A stretch of DNA of 43,300 nt from Clostridia bacterium (GTDB lineage Bacteria > Bacillota > Clostridia > Christensenellales > Pumilibacteraceae). Location of the stretch: contig JAFXKH010000074.1 of the NCBI GenBank assembly GCA_017531795.1, positions 1 through 43,300 of the forward strand, in the 5' to 3' direction. Of the stretch, positions 1 through 9,842 are shown piece by piece. How positions within the stretch are numbered: the stretch's first letter is position 1; every line of letters begins with the position of its first letter. The notes beneath the pieces were generated by a model. That model saw only the letters and a program-made list of their open reading frames with translations, searched no databases and was not told the origin of the DNA. Both the position numbers and the translations under genes were made by a program.

Positions 1-1
1 A

Positions 2-910
2 ATTATACTTACCAGTCTTGGTACGTGGGGACTTCCGCAGATGGTTCAAAAATTCTACGCCATCAAGAGCGAAGGCGCAATAAAGAAAGGTATGATTATT
101 AGTACCATATTTGCGCTTATTGTTGCCGGCGGTTGCTATTTCCTTGGTGGATTTGGCAGACTCTTCTATACTCCGGGCGAAGCAGGAATTAAGTTTGATG
201 AAATAATTCCGTCTATGATTGAAACGAGTCTTCCCATTATCCTTATTGCGCTCGTACTCGTTCTCGTTGTTTCTGCTTCTATGAGTACGTTATCATCTCT
301 CGTTATGACTTCAAGTTCTACAATCGTACTTGATTTTATTAACGGCAACATAAAGAAAAATATGAGCCAAAAAGGTCAAATGTTTTCCATAAGATTCTTT
401 ATTGGAGTATTTATCGTACTTTCCGCTTTAATAGCAATCATTTACGAAACGTTTAATCTTTCCTTTATTGCGCAGATGATGGGCGTAAGTTGGGGCGCGC
501 TTGCAGGATCTTTCCTTGCTCCATACTTGTATAGTTTGTATTGGAAGAAAACGACAAAGCAAAGTTGCTGGGCATGTTTCGCCTTTGGAACGATCATTAG
601 TATAGTATCTATGATTGTTTCGCTTAATAACGCATCGCTTTCGCCCGAATTTTTAAATTCATTTATTTACGTTTATTTCTTCCAGTCGCCCGTATACGTT
701 GGCGCATGGACGATGCTTATCGGCTTTATAATCGTACCCATAGTGTCACTCTTTTCAAAACCGAAAAACGATGCGCTTGTGGCAGAACTTTTTGCCTCTT
801 TTACGAAGCACTCTGAGGCTGTTGAAAGTGTAGCGGAACCGTATCTCAATAAATTGGACGATGAAAGCGACAAACTTCAAACTGAAAACGATTCAACTGA
901 AATGTCTTAA
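2..910 (+). CDS. Sodium:solute symporter (SSS family), C-terminal part
   Basis: The reading frame is open to the left edge, so the N-terminus lies outside the window. Upstream of the first in-window Met the frame reads SLGTWGLPQMVQKFYAIKS, which matches the conserved core of SSS-family (PutP-like) sodium-coupled transporters. About five to six hydrophobic membrane segments follow, ending in a roughly 45-residue polar, acidic cytoplasmic tail. The family carries out sodium-driven uptake of small solutes such as amino acids, vitamins, sugars or carboxylates. The substrate cannot be told from this part. A hairpin terminator follows the TAA stop directly. The family is clear; the specificity is unknown. 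Confidence 0.88.
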   Translation: MILTSLGTWGLPQMVQKFYAIKSEGAIKKGMIISTIFALIVAGGCYFLGGFGRLFYTPGEAGIKFDEIIPSMIETSLPIILIALVLVLVVSASMSTLSSLVMTSSSTIVLDFINGNIKKNMSQKGQMFSIRFFIGVFIVLSALIAIIYETFNLSFIAQMMGVSWGALAGSFLAPYLYSLYWKKTTKQSCWACFAFGTIISIVSMIVSLNNASLSPEFLNSFIYVYFFQSPVYVGAWTMLIGFIIVPIVSLFSKPKNDALVAELFASFTKHSEAVESVAEPYLNKLDDESDKLQTENDSTEMS

Positions 911-922
911 ATATAGAAAAAT

Positions 923-954
923 AAAAACGGCTTGATGCAAATCAAGTCGTTTTT
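923..954. terminator. Bidirectional rho-independent terminator
   Basis: A 14-bp stem (923-936 with 941-954, one G:U pair) is flanked by A-runs on the left and T-runs on the right. It can therefore stop the symporter gene on the plus strand and the RNase P RNA on the minus strand, where the stem is followed by a T-rich stretch. Confidence 0.85.
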
Positions 955-959
955 ATTAT

Positions 960-1282
960 GAGAATAATCTGTAAGCCGAATTCTGTCGTGGATGGCTATC
1001 TGTCTAGACCATAAGTTACCTTATGATTCAAGCGATGGGAGAGGGAAGACGGACAATCTATATCCCTCAATCTTGCACCGAATGGGGTTTACATAGCGTA
1101 AAACGTTACCGTTCTACCGAGTGCGCTCTTACCGCACCTTTCCACCCTTACCGTTATTCACGGCGGTTTATTTCTGTTGCACTTTCCTTGGAGTCGCCTC
1201 CACCGGTAGTTAGCCGGCATCCTGTCCTGTGGTGTTCGGACTTTCCTCGTAGGGTTAACCTCCGCAACCATCCGATTATCTC
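960..1282 (-). ncRNA. rnpB: RNase P RNA (rnpB)
   Basis: This is the catalytic RNA of RNase P, which matures the 5' ends of tRNAs. Read on the minus strand, the region contains the universal 5' block GAGGAAAGTCCGAACACC, then CAGGATGCCGG, the AGAAATAAACCGCC block, and the 3' block ACAGAATTCGGCTTA. The ends pair to form helix P1 (GAGATAATC at the 5' end with GATTATTCTC at the 3' end), which fixes the boundaries and gives about 323 nt. The layout fits the ancestral bacterial type A better than the Bacillus type B, though I did not fold it. A plus-strand reading frame across it is a chance overlap. A consensus promoter lies just upstream and a terminator just downstream. Confidence 0.95.
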
Positions 1283-1288
1283 AAAAAT

Positions 1289-1317
1289 ATCTTAACATAT
1301 TGCAAGAAAAAAGGCAA
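1289..1317 (-). promoter_or_regulatory. Promoter of rnpB
   Basis: On the minus strand, TTGCCT (1317-1312), a 17-bp spacer and TAAGAT (1294-1289) place the transcription start seven bases downstream at 1282. This is exactly the predicted 5' end of helix P1. Confidence 0.8.
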
Positions 1318-1366
1318 GTATAAAAAATATTGTATTTATATTTTTTTTATGATTTTGCATTTCCCG

Positions 1367-1396
1367 TTGACTATCGGGGGCTTCTCGTGTTATAAT
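1367..1396 (+). promoter_or_regulatory. Promoter of rarA (leaderless)
   Basis: TTGACT (1367-1372), an 18-bp spacer and an extended -10 TGTTATAAT (TATAAT at 1391-1396). The expected start at 1402-1404 coincides with the rarA ATG, so the transcript would have essentially no 5' leader. It lies back to back with the rnpB promoter. Confidence 0.75.
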
Positions 1397-1403
1397 TCTT
1401 ATA

Positions 1404-2723
1404 ATGAAAGATTTGTTTTCTACAATACCAACGTCAAACAAAATGAAACCGCTCGCCGAACGTATGCGACCGCGCTCGTTAAAAGACTTTATCGGTCAAA
1501 AGCATTTAGTGTCCGAACGGTCTTTACTTTCACGCGCTATTTCTACGGATAAATTAGGCAGTTGTATCTTTTTTGGACCGCCGGGCACGGGCAAAACCAC
1601 GCTTGCAGGTATTATTGCGGAAACAACGAAAGGCGAGTTCGCAAAAATGAACGCAGTATCTTCGGGCGTTGCTGATGCAAAAAAACTTATTGAAGAAGCG
1701 CGCGACCGCCTGCGTATTTACGGCAAAAAAACTTATCTCTTGCTAGATGAGTGTCATAGATGGAATAAAGCGCAATCAGACTGCGTATTATCCGCCATTG
1801 AAGACGGAAGTATAATTTTTATCGGATCAACGACCGAAAATCCTTACGTTTCAATGACGAACGCTATAGTTTCCCGTTGCCGTATTTTCGAAATGAAACC
1901 TCTTACAGAAGGTGAAATCGTAGAAGGCTTAATTAGAGCGATAAACGACAAAATCAACGGTTATGGTGAAATGAACTTAACGGTTACGGAAGAAGCCTTG
2001 AAACACTTTGCATGGGCCTCTAACGGCGATATGCGTAGCGCGTACGGTTCTCTTGAACTTGCCGTACTTTCAACTCCACCCACGAGCGAAGGAAAGATAA
2101 TTATTGACGGAAACGTAGCAGGGCAGTCTTCGCAAAAGAAACTATTGACCGTTGACGAAACTTTATATTACGATATCCTTTCCGCCTTTTGTAAATCTTT
2201 AAGGGGTAGTGATCCTGACGCAGCATTATATTACGCTTTTCGTCTTATTGACAGCGGTTGCGATCCTATGCTTATATTTCGTAGGCTTATGGCTCATTCG
2301 GCGGAAGACGTGGGCATGGCGAACACAAACGCTCTCAACGTCTGCGTAAGCGCCTGTCTTGCATACGAGCGTATGGGCGCGCCTGAGGGCTTATTACCGC
2401 TATCGGAAGCCATTATTTGCGTTGCAACGTCGCCTAAGTCAAACTCAGTAGTAATGGCGATGGATCGCGCAAAAGACGCTGTAAAACGTAGCGGTGATAG
2501 TTTTGTTCCTTATAATCTCCGAAATTATAACGAACATTCTCCAAACTGGGACGGAAAAACTTACGTATATCCTCACGACTTCGGCGGATATTGCGACCAA
2601 CAGTATTTACCAGATCAATTAGTGGGCTCAAAGTTTTATGAGCCTAAAAGCGAAGGCGACGAACCTAATATAAAAAATTTTATGGAAAGAATCAAGCAAA
2701 TCTCCAAGAGGAATAACGACTAA
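1404..2723 (+). CDS. rarA: Replication-associated recombination ATPase RarA (MgsA)
   Basis: RarA is a AAA+ ATPase of the clamp-loader clade that acts at stalled replication forks. The N-terminus MKDLFSTI...PLAERMRPRSLKDF is typical of the family and supports this ATG. Walker A is GPPGTGKT at residues 58-65 and Walker B is LLLDE at about 112-116, followed by the sensor GSTTENP. The C-terminal tetramerisation region ends with the family signature LRNYNEHSPNWDGKTYVYPHDF. At 439 residues it has the usual length. There is no Shine-Dalgarno site because the promoter's -10 box ends only seven bases before the start codon. lepA follows six bases later, so the two are probably cotranscribed. Confidence 0.94.
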   Translation: MKDLFSTIPTSNKMKPLAERMRPRSLKDFIGQKHLVSERSLLSRAISTDKLGSCIFFGPPGTGKTTLAGIIAETTKGEFAKMNAVSSGVADAKKLIEEARDRLRIYGKKTYLLLDECHRWNKAQSDCVLSAIEDGSIIFIGSTTENPYVSMTNAIVSRCRIFEMKPLTEGEIVEGLIRAINDKINGYGEMNLTVTEEALKHFAWASNGDMRSAYGSLELAVLSTPPTSEGKIIIDGNVAGQSSQKKLLTVDETLYYDILSAFCKSLRGSDPDAALYYAFRLIDSGCDPMLIFRRLMAHSAEDVGMANTNALNVCVSACLAYERMGAPEGLLPLSEAIICVATSPKSNSVVMAMDRAKDAVKRSGDSFVPYNLRNYNEHSPNWDGKTYVYPHDFGGYCDQQYLPDQLVGSKFYEPKSEGDEPNIKNFMERIKQISKRNND

Positions 2724-2729
2724 TAATAT

Positions 2730-4535
2730 ATGACTGACAGACAGAAAAAAATACGCAATTTTTGCATTATAGCGCATATTGACCATGGAAAGAGCACACT
2801 TGCAGACAGACTTATTGAGCAAACGCAAACCGTTTCTTCAAGAGAACTGCAAGAACAGTTGCTTGATTCGATGGACCTTGAAAGAGAGCGTGGCATAACG
2901 ATAAAACTTACTCCCGTGCGCATGTACTATACTCATAACGGAGAAGAATACGAACTTAATCTTATTGATACTCCTGGCCACGTTGACTTTACTTTTGAAG
3001 TCTCGCGTTCTTTGCGCGCGTGTGAAGGCGCAATACTCGTTGTTGACGCCGCGCAAGGAGTAGAAGCGCAAACGCTTGCAAACGTATATCTTGCCATTGA
3101 CAATAATCTCGAAATTTTACCCGTCATAAATAAAATTGACCTTCCTTCGGCGCGTCCTGAAATAGTACGTCAGGAAGTTGAAGACGTAGTAGGTATTGAC
3201 GCGTCAGATTCTCCTCTTGTAAGCGCAAAAGAAGGAATAAATATAGATCAGATTTTACAGCAAATCGTTGAAAAAATTCCCGCTCCAAGCGGAGATGAAA
3301 ATGCGCCGTTAAAATGTCTTATATTTGACTCTTATTATGACAATTATAAAGGCGCAGTATGCCTTGTCAGAGTAATAGACGGGGAAGTTAAAGCAGGAAC
3401 AAAAATAAAAATGATGGCGTCTGGGAAAACTTACGATTGCGTTGAAGTCGGTATTTTTAATCCCAAACCCACTCCTATATCTTCTCTCAAAGCAGGCAAC
3501 GTAGGTTATATTGCGGCGAGCATCAAAGCGATTGCAGAGACTGCGCCCGGCGATACTGTGACAGATGCAAACAATCCTACCGCTCAACCTTGCGAAGGTT
3601 ATAAAGAAGTTCAACCCGTCGTTTATAGCGGTGTGTTTCCTGTTGACGGTTCAAGATATAACGACTTAAAAGACGCGCTTGAAAGGCTTAAACTTTCTGA
3701 TGCCGCATTATTCTATGAGCCCGAAGTTTCTGCCGCGCTTGGATTTGGTTTCAGATGTGGATTTCTTGGACTTCTTCATATGGAAATCATACAAGAACGC
3801 CTTGAAAGGGAATATAATCTTGATCTCATTACGACTGCGCCGAGCGTAACTTACAAAGTGCATAAAACGAACGGAGAAATAGTTACGGTCACAAACCCCT
3901 GTAATTTACCGCCTACGACTGAAACGGCGTTTATCGAAGAACCCGTAGTTTCCGCAGAAATCTTCACTCCGCCCGCGTATATCGGCTCAATAATGGAACT
4001 TTGTCAAGACAAACGCGGAATTTTTGAAGATATGCAATATCTTGATTCAAACAGAGTTAAGATGAAATATCAAATGCCTTTATCTGAAATCGTATTTGAC
4101 TTTTTTGATGGTCTTAAATCTCGCAGTAGGGGATACGCTAGTCTGGATTATGAAATTTCAGGTTATTCAAAAAGCGATATGGTGAAACTTGATATACTTC
4201 TCAACGGAGAAATTTGCGACGCGCTTTCTCTAATTATTCATCGCGAAAAAGCAACTGGCAGAGGCAGAACGTTAGCAGAAAAACTCAAAGAAGTTATACC
4301 CAGACAGTTATTTGAAATACCTATCCAAGCGGCAATCGGTGGAAAAATTATAGCAAGAGAAACTGTCAAAGCAATGCGAAAAGACGTACTTGCTAAATGT
4401 TACGGCGGTGACGTAACCCGTAAGAAAAAATTGCTTGAAAAACAAAAAGAAGGCAAGAAGCGTATGCGACAATTCGGTAGCGTAGAAATACCGTCCGAAG
4501 CCTTTATGAGCATACTTAAACTTGACGACAATTGA
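2730..4535 (+). CDS. lepA: Elongation factor 4 (LepA)
   Basis: EF4 is a ribosome-bound translational GTPase linked to translation under stress and to initiation or subunit maturation. The G1 motif AHIDHGKST is at about residues 15-23, followed by RERGIT (switch I), DTPGHVDF (G3) and NKIDLPSA (G4). The LepA-specific C-terminal domain ends in [20 protein letters not shown]. At 601 residues it is full length. No strong Shine-Dalgarno site is seen in the six bases after rarA. The TGA stop overlaps the next gene's ATG (TGATG). Confidence 0.97.
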   Translation: MTDRQKKIRNFCIIAHIDHGKSTLADRLIEQTQTVSSRELQEQLLDSMDLERERGITIKLTPVRMYYTHNGEEYELNLIDTPGHVDFTFEVSRSLRACEGAILVVDAAQGVEAQTLANVYLAIDNNLEILPVINKIDLPSARPEIVRQEVEDVVGIDASDSPLVSAKEGINIDQILQQIVEKIPAPSGDENAPLKCLIFDSYYDNYKGAVCLVRVIDGEVKAGTKIKMMASGKTYDCVEVGIFNPKPTPISSLKAGNVGYIAASIKAIAETAPGDTVTDANNPTAQPCEGYKEVQPVVYSGVFPVDGSRYNDLKDALERLKLSDAALFYEPEVSAALGFGFRCGFLGLLHMEIIQERLEREYNLDLITTAPSVTYKVHKTNGEIVTVTNPCNLPPTTETAFIEEPVVSAEIFTPPAYIGSIMELCQDKRGIFEDMQYLDSNRVKMKYQMPLSEIVFDFFDGLKSRSRGYASLDYEISGYSKSDMVKLDILLNGEICDALSLIIHREKATGRGRTLAEKLKEVIPRQLFEIPIQAAIGGKIIARETVKAMRKDVLAKCYGGDVTRKKKLLEKQKEGKKRMRQFGSVEIPSEAFMSILKLDDN

Positions 4536-5086
4536 TGAAAATAATCGACGTTACAAAAGAATTATTTTCAACCCAGCCATATCCCGGCGATCCTTCTCCC
4601 AAAATGGCGCTTGAAAGAACGATAGAAAAAAACGGTTATAATCTGACCGTTTTTTCCGCTTGCGCGCATAACTCGACGCATATTGACGCGCCCTGTCATT
4701 TTATTCCCGACGGAGATTCCATAACTGAAATTAATATTGAAAAATGCTTGGGTAAATGCGTGATCGTAAGTGATTTTGATTCCGCCTTAGATAAGGCAAA
4801 AAACGGTAATTCAAAAATTATACTCAAAGGTTTTAATCTTACTTTTTTGCAAGCAAAGGAACTTGCTCAGTATTTATCTTTAATTGGAACGGACTTGCTT
4901 TCTTTTGGAAATGAATCAGAAACAAAAGCCGTACATCAGATTCTACTTGAAAGAAAAATAGTCCTTTTGGAAAATCTCGAATTGACAAACGTTCCTTGCG
5001 GAGAGTATTTTCTCGTTGCATTACCTCTTAAAATGAAAAATAGTGACGGAAGTCCTGTTCGAGCAATATTGATAAGTAATGAATAA
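4535..5086 (+). CDS. Cyclase family protein (kynurenine formamidase-like metal hydrolase)
   Basis: The protein belongs to the cyclase family (PF04199), metal-dependent hydrolases that include kynurenine formamidase. The family motif HxGTHxDxPxH appears here as H45-N-S-T-H49-I-D51-A-P-C-H55, keeping the metal ligands but with Ser in place of Gly. A second family signature, ENLELTNVP...LVALPLKMKNSDGSPVRAI, closes the protein. At 183 residues it is slightly short (about 200 is usual). A TTG one codon upstream is also possible, but the ATG overlapping the lepA stop is preferred. No tryptophan-breakdown genes are nearby, so the substrate is unknown. It overlaps hemW by 8 bp. Confidence 0.82.
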   Translation: MKIIDVTKELFSTQPYPGDPSPKMALERTIEKNGYNLTVFSACAHNSTHIDAPCHFIPDGDSITEINIEKCLGKCVIVSDFDSALDKAKNGNSKIILKGFNLTFLQAKELAQYLSLIGTDLLSFGNESETKAVHQILLERKIVLLENLELTNVPCGEYFLVALPLKMKNSDGSPVRAILISNE

Positions 5087-6176
5087 TCTTGGCATATATA
5101 TACACGTACCGTTTTGCAACGGGAAGTGCTATTATTGTGATTTCACTTCAGGCTTATATAGCGATGACGTTAAGCGTGAATATTTTATTGCGCTAAGTAA
5201 AGAAATTTCTGCTTTTGACTTCAACGGATATATTGTTGATTCAATATACTTTGGTGGTGGTACCCCTACGTCCGTTAATGAAACTTACGTTTCTGAAATA
5301 ATTTCCTTAATAAAAAGTCTTTCTAATCTTAGTAAATGCTGTGAAATTTCCATTGAGTGCAATCCCGAATCTTTTACCAGGGCAAAGGCAATCGTCTACA
5401 AAAACAGCGGAATAAACCGTTTGAGTTTTGGGTTACAAAGCGCAAACGACGAAATATTGAAGAAGATCGGTAGACTACACAGAGCGAACGATTTTGTCAA
5501 TTCCGTCAAAATAGCCAACGATTATTTTGATAATATTTCCGCAGATATTATGCTTGGACTTCCTGCTCAGACAAAAAAAGACGTATTGGATACGATTACT
5601 TTGCTAAACGATACCGAAGTTAAACACATATCAGCGTATGGACTAAAAATTGAGAAAGGTACGCCGTTAGAAAAAAGTGGCTTCGTAGTTGACGAAGATT
5701 ATACTGCAGATTTATATGATTGCGCTGTTAAATTATTATCTCAGTACGGTTATAAGCGATACGAAGTAAGCAATTTTGCAAAACCTGATTTTGAGTGTAA
5801 ACATAACATTAAGTATTGGAGCAGGGAAGAATACGTAGGTTTTGGAGTTTCTGCGCACTCGTTTTATAATGAAAAAAGAAAAGCGAATACTCCGAACATT
5901 TTTGAATATATCAATGGTCAAACGACAATAAGCGAAGAGATTATTAAAAATAATTCAATGGAAAGTTTAGAAGAATATCTATTCCTAGGATTAAGAACAA
6001 GCAAAGGAATTAATCTTAAAACGCTTAAAGAAGTATACGGTTATGATTTATTAAAAGAAAAAAATAATGAAATATTAAATTTACGTGATTTTATTGAAAT
6101 TGAAGATAACCGTATTTTTCTTAAAGATCGCGGATTTTACGTAATGAACGAATTGATTGTAAGACTTATGCCTTAA
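5079..6176 (+). CDS. hemW: Radical SAM heme chaperone HemW
   Basis: HemW resembles coproporphyrinogen dehydrogenase HemN but is thought to bind and deliver heme; many annotations still call it oxygen-independent coproporphyrinogen III oxidase. The iron-sulfur motif is C13-x3-C17-x2-C20-D-F, the HemW form that lacks the extra cysteine of true HemN. GGGTPT, ECNPES, RLSFGLQS and KHNIKYW follow in order, then a HemN C-terminal domain. Its 365 residues are normal. Its place between lepA and hrcA is the standard order in Firmicutes. Confidence 0.93.
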   Translation: MNNLGIYIHVPFCNGKCYYCDFTSGLYSDDVKREYFIALSKEISAFDFNGYIVDSIYFGGGTPTSVNETYVSEIISLIKSLSNLSKCCEISIECNPESFTRAKAIVYKNSGINRLSFGLQSANDEILKKIGRLHRANDFVNSVKIANDYFDNISADIMLGLPAQTKKDVLDTITLLNDTEVKHISAYGLKIEKGTPLEKSGFVVDEDYTADLYDCAVKLLSQYGYKRYEVSNFAKPDFECKHNIKYWSREEYVGFGVSAHSFYNEKRKANTPNIFEYINGQTTISEEIIKNNSMESLEEYLFLGLRTSKGINLKTLKEVYGYDLLKEKNNEILNLRDFIEIEDNRIFLKDRGFYVMNELIVRLMP

Positions 6177-6230
6177 TCATATATTTATGAATTTTGGCGT
6201 AAGTCTTTTTCTCTTTTAAGCATAAAATCC

Positions 6231-6259
6231 TTGACAAATGCTTATACTTATGTTATCAT
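6231..6259 (+). promoter_or_regulatory. Sigma-A promoter of the hrcA-grpE-dnaK operon
   Basis: TTGACA (6231-6236), a 17-bp spacer and TATCAT (6254-6259). The expected start at about 6266 falls inside the CIRCE operator, as is usual for HrcA-repressed promoters. Confidence 0.85.
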
Positions 6260-6262
6260 TAC

Positions 6263-6289
6263 TTAGCAATCAATATTAATGAGTGCTAA
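6263..6289 (+). promoter_or_regulatory. CIRCE operator (HrcA binding site)
   Basis: TTAGCAATC - 9 bp - GAGTGCTAA matches the CIRCE consensus TTAGCACTC-N9-GAGTGCTAA with one mismatch in the left arm. A further perfect half-site GAGTGCTAA lies at 6304-6312, in the same orientation and 23 bp downstream of the right arm, just before the hrcA start. Confidence 0.92.
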
Positions 6290-6318
6290 TACTTTTTATG
6301 CAAGAGTGCTAATTCTCA

Positions 6319-7335
6319 ATGAAGCTTACCGAAAGAAAAGAAAAAATTATACAGGCAGTAATTGACAGTTATACCGAAAGTTGCGAACCTGTATCAAGCG
6401 CGGATATAAAAGCAAAATATATCCCTTCTCTTTCTACGGCCACGATACGAAACGAACTTGCGGCGCTTGAAGATATGGGGTATCTTGATCAGCCACATAC
6501 ATCCGCCGGCAGAGTACCTACGGCAAACGCATATAAATTATACGTTGAAAAACTTATGCCACGTAAAGAATTATCTTCTTCCGAACTTGATATAATAAAA
6601 AAGTATTTCAACAATACGGTTTTAGAAATCGGAGATTTATTGCGCTCAACTGCGAAAGTAATAAGCGAAATTACTAATCTTGCCGGCATAGCTTACGTGA
6701 AAAACATAGGTAGCGCCATCATTAAGAATATCAAAATAATCAAAATTACAGATACTCTTGCTATTATTGTTATCGTAACGGATAGAGGCGTGTTAAAAGA
6801 TTCGACTGTAACCGTTTCTGAGGAAATGTCCGAAGATTATTTGCGCTCGGCATCAGAATTTATTTCAAAAGTCTTTGCAAATCATACCATTTTGGAAATA
6901 TGCAATCCTGACGAAATAATTAATCAAATCACCAACGAATTTAGGATGGTATTTGATGCCATAGTCGAAGTATTAAAGAATTACGTATCTGATGACTCGG
7001 GAAAAGAAATCGTGCTCGAAGGCGGTTCAAAGCTTCTTGAACAACCTGAGTTTTCTACAATCGGTAAAGCTCGCGCGGTTTATGAAATGTTTGAGTCAAA
7101 AGAAAAACTTGCTCCCGTATTGAAAAATGAAGATTTTGGTTTGACTTTTAACATTACGGAAGACGTCAATAAGCCCGAGTGCGCCATTGTTACCGCTAAT
7201 TTAGAAGCGCATGGTGTCAATATTGGCAAAGCTGGGGTAATAGGTCCGATTCGTATGGATTATCCAAAAATCGTTTCCGTGCTTGATTATATCGGAAAAA
7301 CAGTGGGCAATCTTGTAGATAATGATAAAAAATAA
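6319..7335 (+). CDS. hrcA: Heat-inducible transcription repressor HrcA
   Basis: HrcA represses class I heat-shock genes by binding CIRCE and depends on GroEL for activity. The N-terminal winged helix (TERKEKIIQAVIDSY, then SLSTATIRNELAALEDMGYL and HTSAGRVPT) fits the family closely. The C-terminal half carries the HrcA dimerisation and inserted domains and ends with a GPIRMDYPKIVSVLDYI signature. Its 338 residues are normal. A CIRCE site lies directly upstream, so the operon is autoregulated. No clear Shine-Dalgarno site precedes the ATG, but the start is set by the family N-terminus. Confidence 0.97.
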   Translation: MKLTERKEKIIQAVIDSYTESCEPVSSADIKAKYIPSLSTATIRNELAALEDMGYLDQPHTSAGRVPTANAYKLYVEKLMPRKELSSSELDIIKKYFNNTVLEIGDLLRSTAKVISEITNLAGIAYVKNIGSAIIKNIKIIKITDTLAIIVIVTDRGVLKDSTVTVSEEMSEDYLRSASEFISKVFANHTILEICNPDEIINQITNEFRMVFDAIVEVLKNYVSDDSGKEIVLEGGSKLLEQPEFSTIGKARAVYEMFESKEKLAPVLKNEDFGLTFNITEDVNKPECAIVTANLEAHGVNIGKAGVIGPIRMDYPKIVSVLDYIGKTVGNLVDNDKK

Positions 7336-7352
7336 TTTAGTGGAGATAAATA

Positions 7353-7952
7353 ATGAGCGAAGAACAGTTGAAAGATAATTGTGAAGACGAAAATATTGAT
7401 TCTGTAAAATTCAATGATGGTAATGATAAAATGGATGAAGAAACAAAACAAAACAATAATGAAGAATTACTCTCTACAATTAATGATTTAACGGCGGAGA
7501 TAAATTTAGTTAAATCAGAAAGAGATCAAGAAATTGAAAAACTAAAAAATTTAAACGGCATGTACGTGAGATTACAATCCGATTTTGATAATTTCAGAAA
7601 ACGCACGACCGAGCAAATGAAAAGAACGAAAGAAGATGGCATAGTTGAAGCATTAACGGCAATACTTCCCACTCTTGACGTTGTAAACCAAGCATTACAA
7701 ATGATAAAAGACGAAAATGTTTCAAATGGCGTAAAAATGATTGAAAAGCAATTATTAAACGTTTTAACGACGTTGGGTGTGGAAGAAATTTCCGCGCTTG
7801 GAAAACCTTTTGATCCAGATTTTCACAACGCTATGCTTCAAACGAAAGCAGAAAAACCCGAAGACGAAGGAAAAGTAATGGAAGTATTCCAGAAGGGTTT
7901 TAAAATGGGTGACCGTGTATTAAGACACAGCGTTGTAAAAGTCGCATTATAA
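7353..7952 (+). CDS. grpE: Nucleotide exchange factor GrpE
   Basis: GrpE releases ADP from DnaK. A poorly conserved acidic N-terminal tail (residues 1-40) is followed by a long coiled coil (about 40-100) containing the signature LNGMYVRLQSDFDNFRKRT. The beta domain ends with EDEGKVMEVFQKGFKMGDRV and VVKVAL, as in the family. At 199 residues it is normal. GGAG lies 7-8 bases before the ATG. The gene sits 17 bp after hrcA in the CIRCE-controlled operon. Confidence 0.96.
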   Translation: MSEEQLKDNCEDENIDSVKFNDGNDKMDEETKQNNNEELLSTINDLTAEINLVKSERDQEIEKLKNLNGMYVRLQSDFDNFRKRTTEQMKRTKEDGIVEALTAILPTLDVVNQALQMIKDENVSNGVKMIEKQLLNVLTTLGVEEISALGKPFDPDFHNAMLQTKAEKPEDEGKVMEVFQKGFKMGDRVLRHSVVKVAL

Positions 7953-9788
<1,836 letters not shown>

Positions 9789-9797
9789 CAAATCATC

Positions 9798-9837
9798 AAG
9801 GAAAGCCCGAGTGTTTTCGGGCTTTCCTTACGGTTTT
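9798..9837 (+). terminator. Hairpin terminator after dnaK
   Basis: A perfect 13-bp stem (9798-9810 with 9817-9829) with a 6-nt loop, followed by a weak T-tract (ACGGTTTT). It closes the heat-shock operon, with possible read-through into prmA, which has no promoter of its own that I can see. Confidence 0.8.
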
Positions 9838-9842
9838 ATAAT

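Noticed and set aside
1023..1295. 90-residue plus-strand reading frame
   Set aside because: It lies wholly across the RNase P RNA on the minus strand and matches no protein family I recognise; the RNA explains the sequence.
9837..9842. TATAAT directly before prmA as a promoter
   Set aside because: The implied start would fall inside the prmA coding region and there is no acceptable -35 box 17 bases upstream, only the arm of the terminator.
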